Origin: Rebecca billardiae RCC1528
Lineage: Eukaryota; Haptophyta
Direction of reading: 5' to 3'
Assembly (NCBI GenBank): GCA_965240325.2
Contig: OZ251226.1
Location: 2,480,001-2,544,000, forward strand
DNA: 64,000 nucleotides
This document shows positions 26,095 through 37,441 of this stretch, in pieces. The translations under genes were made by a program, and so were the position numbers. The stretch's first letter is position 1; each line of letters starts with the position of its first letter. The notes under the pieces were generated by a model. That model did no database searches, was not told where the DNA came from, and saw nothing but the letters and a program-made list of their open reading frames with translations.

Positions 26095-26142
26095 TAATGC
26101 GGGCCCGGAGGGCCCAAGCCCACGCGGCGCTCTAGTGTACCC

Positions 26143-26357
26143 AACTGCGAGTGGCCCAGCGAGGAGGGGCCGACGCGCAGCTTGCTCAAGCCGCTCCACG
26201 ACGCGATCGCGGAGGTCTGTCGGTGGACAACGGCGTTTGGGCAGCAGCAGCAGGACGCGTGCGAGGTGCTGTACAAAATCATGGAGGCCCTGGCTGGCTG
26301 CGACGAGGCGTGCTCATACCTTGGCTTGCTCGAGTGCCTCGGTCAGCTGGCGAGCGA
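26143..26357 (+). pseudogene. Possible ubiquitin-specific protease (UCH) exon fragment
   Basis: One plus-strand frame reads CEWPSEEGPTRSLLKPL, then FGQQQQDACEVLYKIMEAL, a pattern like the QQDAxEfl segment of the USP catalytic domain. It starts abruptly, about 50 bp from the start of the divergent glycosyltransferase, and soon enters CAG-rich repeats. No Cys box or His box is nearby, so it is at most an isolated fragment. Chance resemblance is possible. Confidence 0.3.
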
Positions 26358-26568
26358 GCAGCCCTCGCAGCAGCAGCGCGTGCCGACGCCGACGATCTCG
26401 CAGCAGCAGCGCGTGCCGACGATCTCAGTCGGCCATGACTTCGACTGTACACAATCGGAGCCGCGCCGGCGGCTGCGATGGGCCCGCCCGGCCGCGCGGC
26501 GGGCGGCGGCGCGCCGCTGGAGTCTACTCGCTGCCGGGCTCGCGGCCGGGCGGGCCCACTCTCGATCG

Positions 26569-26660
26569 CGACGGAGGGTGCGACATAGGCTGCTGCACCG
26601 CCACCGCGGGCCCCGAACTACGTTCGTTCTACGGAAAAGGACCGCGGAACGCGGTCATAT
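26569..26660 (+). repeat. Dispersed hairpin repeat R1, copy 1
   Basis: Runs from GACGGAGGGTG through CCGCGGGCCCCGAACTACG to the hairpin GACCGCGGAACGCGGTC, then passes straight into (AT)n. It is inverted relative to copy 2 at 27.3 kb. Confidence 0.8.
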
Positions 26661-27023
26661 ATATATATGTATATATATATATATATGTGGGGCGTTATTA
26701 TGGCACAATAACTGATTGTCTAAGAGGACGGTGGGAGCGCAATGCGTTGTACCGACACCTGCCTGCCATTCGGCCTGAGCCAGGCTGCCGAGCTCAGGTC
26801 CGGCTGCCATCTCGGCCACCCTCTTCTCGTTCCACGAGGGCTTTCGAGCCTGCTCTGTGCGCACGCACGACGGCCTAGAACGGCTTACTCGCTGCGCTGC
26901 TCCTGGGCCTTAGGCTAATGAGGCGAGGTTGGCATGGCGGTCAGGACGGCCAATTGGTGAACTGGGTTTTTCATCAGGCGCCTAGACATATGTATATAGC
27001 TATATGTATATATAGCTATATAT

Positions 27024-27215
27024 ATGAATATATTTCGTGTTGCGACTCTGCGTCAGCGGGTACTTTTGAATACGCTTTTGCCTTTTGAGTTTTGGCGTTG
27101 CGACCCTGCGTCAGCGGGTATTTTGAATACGCTTTGGGCGTTGCGACGTAACTGCGTCAGAGCGGGTATTTTGAATACGGATTTGCGTTGCGATGACCCT
27201 GCGTCAGCGGGTATT
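27024..27215 (+). repeat. Four imperfect tandem repeats
   Basis: GCGTCAGCGGGTA followed by TTTTGAATACG recurs four times at 45-60 bp spacing with small changes. The block lies between R1 copies 1 and 2. A related GCGGGTACATTTGAATACGC also occurs at about 31,081. Confidence 0.7.
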
Positions 27216-27311
27216 GTGACGGACACGGACACGGTGATGCAGGCAGGGGCCGGGGGGGGGGCTTCCACGGCCGGCGCGCCGCGCGCCGCCGCCCGTCCGG
27301 ACTGCGCCACC

Positions 27312-27395
27312 CCCATATATGACCGCGTTCCGCGGTCCTTTTCCGTAGAACGAACGTAGTTCGGGGCCCGCGGTGGCGGTGCACCCTCCGTCGCA
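27312..27395 (-). repeat. Dispersed hairpin repeat R1, copy 2
   Basis: Reverse complement of copy 1 from the AT tract through the GACCGCGTTCCGCGGTC hairpin to CACCCTCCGTC. Copies 1 and 2 face each other across about 650 bp with their hairpins inward. Confidence 0.8.
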
Positions 27396-28839
27396 GTCGT
27401 CCCGTACGTAACTAGACTCCATCCAGCGGCGCGCCGCCCAGCGCCGCGCCGCCGCCGGCCCGGCCGGCCGGCCGGGCGCGGGCGCGTTGGCGGCTGGCGT
27501 GCGCCGAGTGTGGATGTCGGTCGTCGGCCGAGCTGCCCTCATCACAGACGGCCCTTACCTGACCCCCTGCGCGTGCGCGACGGCCGACAGGCGGATGCGA
27601 CTCGGCGTGATCGACGCACGAGCGCGACTCTTGCACGCCAGGCCACCGGCGGAGCTGACTGACAGCCAGGGAGCCGACGGCGCGGGACCGCGGATTCGAT
27701 CGACTTCGTTCGGGCAGGCCTGCCGCTGACCGTCGTCGCCGCGACGCCAGCAGCGCAGGAGTAGATGATCTGCAGGTCAGTAGGGTTCGACCTGCGCGCC
27801 TGCGCGACAGCCGACAGGCGGGCGCGAGGCGTGAGCGACGCATGAGCGCGACTCTACGTGCACACCAGGCCCGCACGCGGCCGAGCTGACTGACCGAGCC
27901 AGGGAGCACGGTGCGAGCAGCCATGCAGCACCGGTGCTTGCGCGCGCCGCGCGTGCACGGGGTGACACACCTCGGTCAGGCTCGGCACGCGTCGCAGAGG
28001 CACGGCCAGCTCTGGGCACGCCAGGCGCCCAGGCCACGCGGAGCTGACAGCCACGGGGAGCCGACGGCGCGGGGCCGCGGCCAGTTCGACTTGCGCCTGC
28101 TCTGAAGAAGAGTTCTGGGAGACCCTGGCGGAGAGGCATGGCAAGGGGGGCGTGTGGTGATGTCGGAGACTCAGAGATCGATCAGTCCGGCATCATGCGC
28201 CGCTGCCCCCGAGCTTGCGAGAGCCCGAACACAGGGCGGCGGCTGCTGCGGCGCGGCTCGCGGCCGCGCAGCCGGCCGCGCAGGCATCGACAGGGCGCGG
28301 CAGGGGCGTGCGGAGTGACTAGTGAGCGGGCACGAACGCGATGTCGACGGCCGTCGGGACCCGCCGCAGACGCGCGCTCTAGGCGCCACTCGGCACTCGC
28401 CACGCGCACCTGCCCATCGAGCGCCCCCTTGGACCGTTGACGAGAGTCGTCGCGGCTCGCTGGCCACCCCCGAAGAAAACCTGCACACGTGGTCCTTGCC
28501 CTTGGGCAGGTTTTGAGCTCGCCAGCTCGGTAAGTCAGTGACTATGGAATGGGCTGGCAACGAATCATAGCTGCGCGGGTATTTTCAATTAAAGGCTTGC
28601 GGGTTTTAGACTCTAGATACCAACCGCCGCGAAGCCAAGTTCGTATTCATCAAGGCGGAGGCAAACTATGATACATGGATACGAAGCGCTGTAAATGTTC
28701 TCCAGCGTGAATACGACCCCGTGATATGAAGATTTTGCCGCTAACGATGTGTAAAAATAGCCTCAAAGAAGCTGACGCTTGTATTGGACTTGTAACCGTC
28801 CTACTTCACACTCACGCCCGGCCGTCCACGATTGATTAG
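27396..28839. other. GC-rich spacer with diverged direct repeats, no gene supported
   Basis: A block like GAGCTGACTGACAGCCAGG plus GAGCCGACGGCGCGG recurs in diverged form near 27,650, 27,885 and 28,045. A stretch at about 28,294-28,396 resembles 44,925-45,018 (CGACGGCCGTCGGGACCCG type). Open frames on both strands show no domain. Confidence 0.5.
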
Positions 28840-29033
28840 GGGAATAGTGTGGGCGCGGTTTTTTCTCGGCGTAATGCATGTGTAGAGAGGGTCTCAAAAA
28901 TCGAAACTCGGTCTCCGCCAGCCCTAAAAATCGCCCCCGTCCCTTTTTTCTTGATCAAATATCTTTTTGAAACGTGGTTCGGGCCCGCTGGTGCGGGCTC
29001 CACGCTGCGCGCTCCGCCTGCACCGCGGGCCAT
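28840..29033 (-). repeat. Dispersed repeat family R2, copy B
   Basis: Reverse-oriented copy: ends TGCACCGCGGGCCAT at 29,033, has the GATCAAATATCTTTTTGAAAC core, and carries GGTCTCAAAAATCG and GGGCGCGG at its left. Confidence 0.8.
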
Positions 29034-29086
29034 CAGCGTTCCGACAGTGATGCTGCATGCCACTGAAACTACGTACACTATATAAA

Positions 29087-29150
29087 TTATACAGTTTACT
29101 ATATATATGTGTTTATATTTAATAACGTGCACACTTGGTTATAAGGCGTG
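29087..29150 (+). repeat. Dispersed short repeat R5, copy 1
   Basis: ACAGTTTACTAT then TTTAATAACGTGCACACTTGG, also found at 33,325-33,358 and, inverted, at 59,309-59,345. Confidence 0.6.
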
Positions 29151-29389
29151 ATTGACGCCGCCATATATCCAACTCACTGCACAAACTCAAAGTCAAAGAC
29201 TCCGCGGCCACAACTACAGACCGGCCGCAGGCACATACTTCGTGATGAGTGAACACACCGTAATCGAACTACAGCAGCCGCGCAAGGGGGACGCCCTTAT
29301 TTGCCCACGCAACACAGTATATATATAAGGACCGCACGACACGCGCGCATGATCAGCAGAGCTGCGGAAGCAAGCTGTGGGGCAGTCGA

Positions 29390-30828
29390 TCAGCAAGTGC
29401 AACACAGAACACTCCCAGGCGTCCTGCTCATGATGATGGCCGTCGTATTCGTGCCACCGGAAATGTGCAGTCTCGTCTGCGACTCATTGTGATCGCCAAG
29501 ACGATCAGCCTGCATCATGTGTTCACGCGTTCGCAAGAGCAGGAACCTCGAAAAGTCGTTAGTTGCCACGTACAAGGGCAACGGACAGCGCCGCAACGGC
29601 CGCGCGCGCACTTGCAGTGGCTTTGCCAGCTCCGCCGCATCCAGCTCTCCCTCACACACGTCGCGCCACTGGCGGTCGAGCGTTGCCAGGGCGGGCGCGT
29701 TCGCGCGCACGGCGGGCGAGGCGGCTCTCCACGCGCGATCGTGCACGCGGAGGAAGTGCGCGTACAGCGCCAGATCGACGGCGTGCGATCGCTTGAGCTG
29801 AGCCTCGTCTGCTGCGCTCGTCACCGGCCACGCAGGCCTGCCTGTGGGGCAGACGTCCCCTGCCCTGGCCGGATGCTTGCGCAGGCTCACGAGCTCCTCG
29901 AGGCCAACGGCGGGCGCGAGGTCTGCGTGCATGAGAGCCAGCGACTCGTACCAGCGCTCGAGGATCAGTACGCGGCTGAACTGCGCCTCGAGGCCACGGA
30001 GCCAATTGGAGACGCGCGAGCGCTCCGCGTCGTACGCGGTCGACGAGTTGTGCAGCAGGTACCAGCCCAGGTCGAACGCCTGAGGGCTACGCACGAATTC
30101 ACGAATCATGCGCTCGCTCCTGCGCTCGTGCAGCACGCGATTCATCGACACCGCATGCCCCAGCGCGCGGCTCGTGTTGCACCCGTACGCTCGCACCTGC
30201 GGCCCGAAGAAGTTGAGCGCCGACGCGATCTGCGTGTGCGGGTCGCGCAGCAAAGTGATCCAGTACGGAGGGCGGCCGTCAGCACGCATGTAGCCAGCGA
30301 TGCGCGCGCGGTCGTAGAAGATGGTGTGCTCGACGAGCATGTCGAACTGATGCGCGGGTGGGTCGGCGTGGCGAAACGGCTCAGCCCACGGCAGGAAGTC
30401 GTTCGGCCCACCCGAGTACGGCCCACCAGAGAGGTCGCTCGACGCAAGGAAGGAAGCGTTGCGCCAGTCGCCCATCCGCTGCAGCATGTTCTTGATAGAG
30501 CCGGAGCCTGTCTTGTGTGTCTGGATGGACGGATGACGGCGCGCATCATGTCGTGCGGAGGGTGAAAGGGGGGCACGGCGGATTGGTTTGCAGCCGAGCC
30601 GCACGCGACGCAAGGAGTGAGCGCGCGCGCGCGTGGCTGCCCAGGCTCAACCTTGATGAAGATGATCGGGCGGAGGGGATGGCGCGCGAGCTCAGCACGG
30701 CGCGGCGCGGAGAGGAGGAAGCTATTCGAGCCGCCCAAGGGCACGCGTGTGTCGCACAGACACGTCGATGCTCTAGCGGCCGGCCGCTGCGCGCCGATGG
30801 CGAGGACGACGGCAAGCACTTTGTGCAT
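29390..30828 (-). CDS. Galactose-3-O-sulfotransferase-like protein (two exons)
   Basis: A Golgi sulfotransferase resembling the Gal3ST/galactosylceramide sulfotransferase family, which moves sulfate from PAPS to a sugar hydroxyl. Exon 1 is 30828-30652 (59 codons: signal MHKVLAVVLAIGAQRPAARA, ending PIIFIK). The intron is 30651-30521 (131 bp, GTTGAG...TCCAG). Exon 2 is 30520-29390. Splicing rebuilds the family signature FIKTHKTGSGSIKNML, the 5'-phosphosulfate loop; neither exon has it whole, which fixes the junction. WITLLRDPHTQIASALNFFG is the 3'-phosphate site. The product is about 435 residues. FDMLVEHTIFYDRARI and DLGWYLLHNSS also fit the family. The gene lies in a cluster of unrelated sulfotransferase types. 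Confidence 0.88.
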
Positions 30829-31026
30829 GCGGTTCCGGAGCTCCCTCCCTCCCGCACGCCCGCGCGGGGGGCGCCCAGCACACCCACACCCTCACCCTTG
30901 CCCTTTCTAAGTACCCTTGGCCCAGGAACGCCCTCGAGTTCGGGCTTGGTGACCTCGAGTGCGCCGGCGGCCTCCTCCTCGAGCCGCTCTTAATCATCAG
31001 GCGATCCCCCCTCTATTTCTTTGATC

Positions 31027-31098
31027 CCCACGTCCTGGTCTTATATGCCAAATCGAACCGTCTTCCTATTAACTATTCCAAGCGGGTACATTTGAATA
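31027..31098 (-). repeat. Dispersed repeat R6, copy 1
   Basis: CCAAATCGAACCG, then CCTATTAACTATTCCAAGCG and GGGTACATTTG; the reverse complement matches 63,706-63,785. Confidence 0.65.
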
Positions 31099-31146
31099 CG
31101 CCCGCTATCAATAGATAATAGTGCACGCCGTGAGTGCAGAGACTTT

Positions 31147-31297
31147 TTTTTAAATTCCCCTTTATAACGGGCTCCGGGTGATCAGGCTGGCGGCCGAAGC
31201 CTCCAGCCCTACCCTGGCCAGCCCCCAACCAACCACCACCCTCACCCAACCTCAAACCACTGACCGAGACACCTAGTGTCTTGACACCACTCCACTG
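31147..31297 (+). repeat. Dispersed repeat R3, copy 1
   Basis: Starts TTTTAAATTCCCC, has CCTTTATAACGGGCTC and GGTGATCAGGCTGGCGGCC, and ends CTTGACACCACTCCACTG. Copy 2 follows directly; copy 3 is at 34.4 kb. Confidence 0.8.
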
Positions 31298-31471
31298 TTT
31301 TTAAATTCCCCTTTATAACGGGCTCCGGGTGATCAGGCTGGCGGCCGAAGCCTCCAGCCCTACCCTGGCCAGCCCCCAACCAACCACCACCCTCACCCAA
31401 CCTCAAACCACTGACCGATGTGGACAGCCCGCCTCCAGAGGGGGCGGGGGTATGCCATTGCCAACAGCATA
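31298..31471 (+). repeat. Dispersed repeat R3, copy 2
   Basis: Repeats copy 1 in tandem, then continues with TGTGGACAGCCCGCCTCC and GTATGCCATTGCC, which copy 3 shares. Confidence 0.8.
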
Positions 31472-31513
31472 CGGAGGCGACCGGGGACCGCGTCACGAAA
31501 GAGTGTGGAGTAG

Positions 31514-32645
<1,132 letters not shown>

Positions 32646-32656
<11 letters not shown>

Positions 32657-33328
32657 TCGTGTAAAGTGGATCCGCGGCACAGATGTCGGGTTAGTTACGA
32701 AAATGCCCACAATTCGGAGTTTTCTCTATGAAAAACCATCGGTTCGGCTGTTTTTACTCGCTAAACCAACGGTTCGACGGATGTTACTCCGAAAAACCAT
32801 CGGTTCGCCGGGTTTTACTTGCCAAACAATCGTTTCGACGAGTTTTACCCACTGTGCCTGCAGTTGGGACAGTCCTCGCACGTAGTGGCCTCGAAAGAAA
32901 AGATTCGGAGTACGCTTTTGTCGAGTGATGGCTGCGCGATGTATTATGTTTTCCGCTCGAGTTGCCGTTCGTCCGAAAGAAAATTCTTCTCGACGAAACA
33001 TGGAGGGCCAATCAGGGTCCGTCGATCGATTACAGTTTACAGCCATCACTCGACAAAAGCGTACTCCGAATCTTTTCTTTCGAGGCCACTACGTGCGAGG
33101 ACTGTCCCAACTGCAGGCACAGTGGGTAAAACTCGTCGAAACGATTGTTTGGCAAGTAAAACCCGGCGAACCGATGGTTTTTCGGAGTAACATCCGTCGA
33201 ACCGTTGGTTTAGCGAGTAAAAACAGCCGAACCGATGGTTTTTCATAGAGAAAACTCCGAATTGTGGGCATTTTCGTAACTAACCCGACATCTGTGCCGC
33301 GGATCCACTTTACACGATTAAGTAGAGT
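32646..33328. mobile_element. Fold-back element: 289-bp arms around a 105-bp loop
   Basis: Left arm 32646-32934, right arm 33040-33328. Every position I compared pairs with 65974 minus itself, with no mismatch found. The arms contain four tandem ~30-bp repeats of the type CCATCGGTTCG plus GTTTTACT. Long inverted arms built of short direct repeats are typical of fold-back (FB) transposons. No transposase lies inside, so the element would be non-autonomous. Confidence 0.8.
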
Positions 33329-33358
33329 TTACTATGTTTTAACGTGCACACTTGTCGA
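33325..33358 (+). repeat. Dispersed short repeat R5, copy 2
   Basis: AGTTTACTATG then TTTTAACGTGCACACTTG, directly at the right edge of the fold-back element. Confidence 0.6.
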
Positions 33359-34257
33359 CGCGACTCAAGTTAGGCGGCTCATTTGAACAGCAACCGCCGG
33401 ATGATACTCGCTCGTCAAGTAGAGGGGCCCGCTCGGGCCAGGCTGACCGCCGTGACGGGAGGTCGAGATGCCACCGCGGGCGCCGCGGGGCTGCGACCGA
33501 GGGTGTGGACCGTCGGGGTGATGTGTGAGCAGGATGCTCACGCCCTGTCGCCTGCAACTGTCGACGGCCGCCCTCCACCTGCACCTCGCCTGCACCTCGC
33601 GACCGTGCGGCCGATGACCGATCTGTAACGCTCGACGATTGATCCGACGGCTCGACGAGTGATCGAGTGATCCGCACGACGGGCGTCGCCTGCAACTGAT
33701 AACGGCCGCTCTCATGTCCGGTGCTCAGGAGGCGCACGCTTGACGCGTGTCCTGCGCGGTTGTCACCTGCCCCGGCGGTTGCAACTCTCTACATCTCTCC
33801 TCCGGACGGAGTGGCGCGCCGGTCCGTGTTGCGACGGCGTTGCTCGACTGGATCTGCGCACCGGGCGTCGCCTGCAAGTGTTTACGGCCGTCCACCAGCC
33901 CTACAGCCCGAGGCCAGTGGGAGCACGCGCTTGATGCGTGCCGTGCCCTGCGCGGTTGTCACCTGGCTGCCTGCCCCTGCTGCTGCAACTCTCGACGGCG
34001 GTGCGCAGATCAGTGCTGCTCTACTGGATCTGCGCCCCGGGCCTCGCCTGCAGCTGTTTATTTACGGCCGTCCACCAGCCTTACACGGTCCGAGGCTCAG
34101 TAGACAGTAGGGGCGCGCGCTTGATGCGTGCCCTGCGCAGTTGTCAACGCAGGCTGTAGCGCTGTCCGCACCGCTACCGGTATACGAACCAAGCGAACGT
34201 CTGAAGGTGGTCGTGAAGCTGCCGCTGCCGGCGTGCAGCGGCGGCTGCAACTCACTC
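33359..34257. other. Spacer with ~220-bp diverged tandem repeats
   Basis: Between about 33,726 and 34,150 a unit recurs a little over twice: CCTGCGCGGTTGTCACCTG, then CTGGATCTGCGC, then TTTACGGCCGTCCACCAGCC, then GCGCTTGATGCGTG. A shorter relative lies near 33,545. I see no coding region. Confidence 0.55.
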
Positions 34258-34261
34258 TCTA

Positions 34262-34341
34262 GTTTGTCTCTGCTGCTCGATCTGCTGCTACAGCTTGCTG
34301 ACTCTGACGCCTGCCCGTTGCATACCACGTCGTTAATATAC
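34262..34341 (+). repeat. Dispersed repeat R4, copy 1
   Basis: CTGCTGCTCGATCTGCTG then GCCCGTTGCATACCACGTCG and TTAATATAC. Shorter or diverged copies are at 34,622-34,700 and 37,838-37,925. Confidence 0.7.
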
Positions 34342-34357
34342 TGACGCATTCTGTATG

Positions 34358-34561
34358 TTTTTAAAATTCCCCTTTATAACGGGCTCCGGGTGATCAGACT
34401 GGCGGCCGAAGCCTCCAGCCCTACCCTGGCCAGCCCCCAACCAACCACCACCCTCACCCAACCTCAAACCACTGACCGATACACCAAGTGCCTTGACACC
34501 ACTCCGCTGTGGACAGCCCGCCTCCAGAGGGGGCGGGGGTATGCCATTGCCGACAGCATAC
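34358..34561 (+). repeat. Dispersed repeat R3, copy 3
   Basis: Same order as copies 1 and 2, including the extension TGTGGACAGCCCGCCTCC and GCCATTGCC. Confidence 0.8.
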
Positions 34562-34798
34562 AAGCCCAACACTGTGGGGTGGTCCCAGGTACCAGCAGTG
34601 CACTGCCGTCTGTTGCACTCTGAGCCTGACGCTTGTCCGATGCTGCCACGTCGTTAAATATACTGACGCCTGCCCGTTGCATACCACGTCGTTAATATAC
34701 TTATATATACATATATATTACTGCTTTATATAAATATTAACGCGGGGCGGTCTGGCCGCTCTGGGTGATCAGATTGCATGGCCGCGATGCTGGAAGAG

Positions 34799-36016
34799 CT
34801 AGGTGGGCGTGATGCTTCGCGCGGCGAGTTTGAGCCAGCGCTTGGCAGCGGATGCGTCAGCGTCAAAGGAACACAACCCTCCGCGCCGAGCCAGGTCCGC
34901 GTCCATGTCTCGCTCGAGCGCGGCGCGATCGTGCCAACGCGGCAACAGCGCCGCCTCAGTCTGTGCAGTGAGGTTGAGCAGCCTATCGCGCGTCGAGTTG
35001 GGTGCGCAGCGCATCGGCGGCTCTTCGCCGCCGAGCGTCTCCATGAGCTGCAGCGTGCTGGCGTGCGCGCTCGCCACAATCGTGTTGGCAGCTTCAGTGG
35101 GGCTCACGTGCTGGCGGCTCGTAGCTGCCGCGAGGACATCGAGCCCCACGAGGCTCACCCCCGTGTTCATGTGCGGCTCGTTCTCCATCTGTTCCCTGCG
35201 CACGTTAGCGCACACATGCGGCGCGGGCAGCCCGCCGCACGCCAGCTGCTCGAGAATCGAGGCGGCGCCGTGCATGTTGAGCACCTCCACGGAGCCCGCG
35301 CCGAACGAGGCGCGGAGGCGCGCGGCAAGCGGGAGGACGGAGTACTCCCACGTCGCGTCGATGCCTCCCGAGCGCAGAAAGTCGACCAGCGGCACGTACG
35401 AGCGCGCCGTGTCCGCGAGCGTGCGCGAGGCGTTGAGGAACTCTGCCTTGCTCTGTTCATTGTGGTAGCTCATGAGCCACGCGTAGAACCGGCGGTGCAC
35501 GACGACGGCGCGAATGGCCGGTGCGAACGGGGCGAGTAGCTGCGAGAGAGCGGTGAACTTCACGCGCTTGCTGAACTCCTCTGATGAGAGCAGCACGCAC
35601 TTCCCCGCGCTTGCAGCGTTCTCGATCTGCCGCGAGAAGCTGCGCACGACGGAGTCGGACGGCAGCACACCCTTGAGGGGGTGCTCGGAGGGCGACTGCA
35701 GGACGATCGCAAGCTGGGCATGGTCCTTGCTGCGTGCATACGGCCAGCCGCGCAGCTGGCGCAATCCATGAGGGATCACAAACCCATCCTCGCTCACGAG
35801 GCGCTTGTGCGTCTGTGTTGCTTCCATGAGCTGGGTCTGGAGCGAAGTAGAGCCGGTTTTATGCGGCCCCACGTGCAGATAAGCCGTGCGCGCGCACGTC
35901 TGCGAGACATTCTTGGCAGGAGCCCTCCCTCCGGACACCGTCGCAGTCATCGCCAAGGCGATGGCAAGTCGCCGACGCGCCGGTGCCGCCGCCATCGCTC
36001 GTCGCCGCTTCCGCAA
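34799..36016 (-). CDS. Sulfotransferase-family protein (405 aa)
   Basis: A probable secretory PAPS-dependent sulfotransferase. A basic N-terminus and hydrophobic stretch (RRRLAIALAMTATVSGG) form a signal or anchor. YLHVGPHKTGSTSLQTQLM is the 5'-phosphosulfate loop. IRAVVVHRRFYAWLMSYHNE is the 3'-phosphate strand and helix. The start is 36016; an in-frame ATG at 35995 would also keep the anchor. The first codon lies 39 bp from the likely start of the divergent gene at 36056, so the two either share a very compact bidirectional promoter or start at inner ATGs. Its substrate is unknown. The C-terminus ends KLAARSITPT with no sign of truncation. Confidence 0.8.
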   Translation of the reverse strand: MRKRRRAMAAAPARRRLAIALAMTATVSGGRAPAKNVSQTCARTAYLHVGPHKTGSTSLQTQLMEATQTHKRLVSEDGFVIPHGLRQLRGWPYARSKDHAQLAIVLQSPSEHPLKGVLPSDSVVRSFSRQIENAASAGKCVLLSSEEFSKRVKFTALSQLLAPFAPAIRAVVVHRRFYAWLMSYHNEQSKAEFLNASRTLADTARSYVPLVDFLRSGGIDATWEYSVLPLAARLRASFGAGSVEVLNMHGAASILEQLACGGLPAPHVCANVRREQMENEPHMNTGVSLVGLDVLAAATSRQHVSPTEAANTIVASAHASTLQLMETLGGEEPPMRCAPNSTRDRLLNLTAQTEAALLPRWHDRAALERDMDADLARRGGLCSFDADASAAKRWLKLAARSITPT

Positions 36017-36055
36017 AACGGTTCGCGAGTTCGCCAGGTCTGTCCAGCTGGTGGC
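36017..36055. promoter_or_regulatory. Minimal divergent intergenic region between two sulfotransferase genes
   Basis: Only 39 bp separate the two candidate start codons. I see no TATA box. The call rests on gene geometry alone. Confidence 0.3.
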
Positions 36056-37369
36056 ATGGCGCCCGCCGCAGCGTGGCCACTAGCGATGATGGCATTTATG
36101 AGCCGAGGCCCGTCGGTGGTCGAGGAGGCATGCAACTCGACGGCTGTCCTACATGCTACCTCTCGTCGTCGGGAATGCCAAGGGCTTGTCGGCATTCACA
36201 TCGACAAGACGGGCAATTCTGTGTATCACGGACTCAGTGTACTGTGCGCTGCGTGGCGCGCAGAGGGCATGGCACCTCTCGACGTGATTGTGGAAATGCA
36301 CGGTGGTCAGCACAAGGGCGGGCAGCAAGACCGAGGAGGAATCTGGGCACCGATTGATGACATGCAACGCCCAGCCACGCGCACCGCCTGCACTCACGTG
36401 GTGGTCTCAGGGCCGGTTCCCGAAGCCCTCGCAGCATATGCGATCACAAGCAATGTGACTGGTCCCAGCGGACGTGACGCCTGTATTGTGGCACTCTCCG
36501 CGTCCACTGCTCGCTTCTGGGCCCACACGCCGTCGGTGGTAGGCGGATGGGTGCGCGGCTCTCCTATCGTCACGTTTGTGCGCGACCCTGTCGCCCGGCT
36601 GATCTCCACGTACGACTTCATGCTCAAGATGGCCGGCAAGCTGATATATCCCTTCAACCTGACCCTGCAGGACACGGGTGATGAAACATTGTTGCATTAT
36701 CTCGACTCTGCCAGACTTGTGCACGACAGGCTCGGCACCGCTACGCGCGACGGCCGCATGGACCAGCATGCCGTGCAGCCTTCGTCTGCCAGCGCCATCC
36801 GCATCCGCTCGTTTGGCAGCATGCTACAGCTCTGCATGCAGGCCACTGCGCGCACTGGCTCTGTGGATCTGGCCAAAGACGTACTGGCGAGGGTCCCGCA
36901 CGCCACCGATGGCGTGCCACTGTACTTTGGCGGCGTCGCCAGCCTCGAGCGCGTGCAGAGCAGGCTCCTCTTTGTGGGTACGGCTGAGGCAATGAATGAG
37001 GACTGGCAGCGGCTGGAGCGCGTGCTCGCGCGACACTTTGGGCTTCTGCGGGGCGGCCAAGCCCGTCCCCTGCCCCAAGTCAAGCTGGTCCGTTCTCACA
37101 GCTCGAGCACCGGCCGAGCAAAGCTAGCGCTCAGCCCTGCTGCAGTCACGTACGTGAGGCATCGGCTCGTGCCCGAAGAGCTGGAGTGCATCAGGTGGCT
37201 GTGCAAGCACGGCCATGTGCACTATGGAGGTCGCGGAGGCGCGGCGTACTACGCGAAGCTGACGACAGCGCCCCACATGGCAGTATACCGATACGAGGAA
37301 GGGGTGGCGGGCGAAGCCCCCCCTAATAAGGGCACACACTACAGTGGGAAGGGTCCTGTTTGTGGGTAG
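36056..37369 (+). CDS. Sulfotransferase-family protein (uronyl/heparan 2-O-sulfotransferase-like motifs)
   Basis: A probable Golgi sulfotransferase. ATG 36056 gives MAPAAAWPLAMMAFMSRG, a short hydrophobic leader; the frame is open upstream to 35681, but that part is opposite the neighbouring gene. GIHIDKTGNSVYHGL matches the 5'-phosphosulfate loop (usually PKxGxTS). PIVTFVRDPVARLISTYDFML is the R-D-P-x-x-R 3'-phosphate site. The product is about 437 residues. The stop codon sits inside a partial duplicate of the gene's own segment 36,970-37,033, so the last residues (GPVCG) may have been created by that duplication. Confidence 0.78.
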   Translation: MAPAAAWPLAMMAFMSRGPSVVEEACNSTAVLHATSRRRECQGLVGIHIDKTGNSVYHGLSVLCAAWRAEGMAPLDVIVEMHGGQHKGGQQDRGGIWAPIDDMQRPATRTACTHVVVSGPVPEALAAYAITSNVTGPSGRDACIVALSASTARFWAHTPSVVGGWVRGSPIVTFVRDPVARLISTYDFMLKMAGKLIYPFNLTLQDTGDETLLHYLDSARLVHDRLGTATRDGRMDQHAVQPSSASAIRIRSFGSMLQLCMQATARTGSVDLAKDVLARVPHATDGVPLYFGGVASLERVQSRLLFVGTAEAMNEDWQRLERVLARHFGLLRGGQARPLPQVKLVRSHSSSTGRAKLALSPAAVTYVRHRLVPEELECIRWLCKHGHVHYGGRGGAAYYAKLTTAPHMAVYRYEEGVAGEAPPNKGTHYSGKGPVCG

Positions 37370-37441
37370 CTCCTGTACGGCTGAGGCAATTAATGCAGAC
37401 TGGCAGCGGCTGGAGCGCACGTCAACGTGCGCTCGCGCGAC
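37358..37441 (+). repeat. Partial duplicate of sulfotransferase coding sequence
   Basis: Repeats 36,970-37,033 (TTTGTGGGTA, then ACGGCTGAGGCAAT, then GACTGGCAGCGGCTGGAGCG) with small insertions. It covers the present stop codon. Confidence 0.75.

Larger units (their letters stand above)
30829..31513. other. Intergenic, repeat-bearing
   Basis: Holds the R6 copy near 31,027-31,098 and two tandem R3 copies at 31,147-31,471. No gene is seen. It lies between divergent sulfotransferase genes, so both promoters should be here. Confidence 0.5.

Noticed and set aside
26569-26660. R1 hairpin as a Helitron 3' end
   Set aside because: A hairpin is present, but no CTRR tetranucleotide follows it and no Rep/helicase gene is nearby.
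27770-27810. tRNA-like B box (GGTTCGACC)
   Set aside because: No A box at the right distance upstream and no cloverleaf can be drawn.
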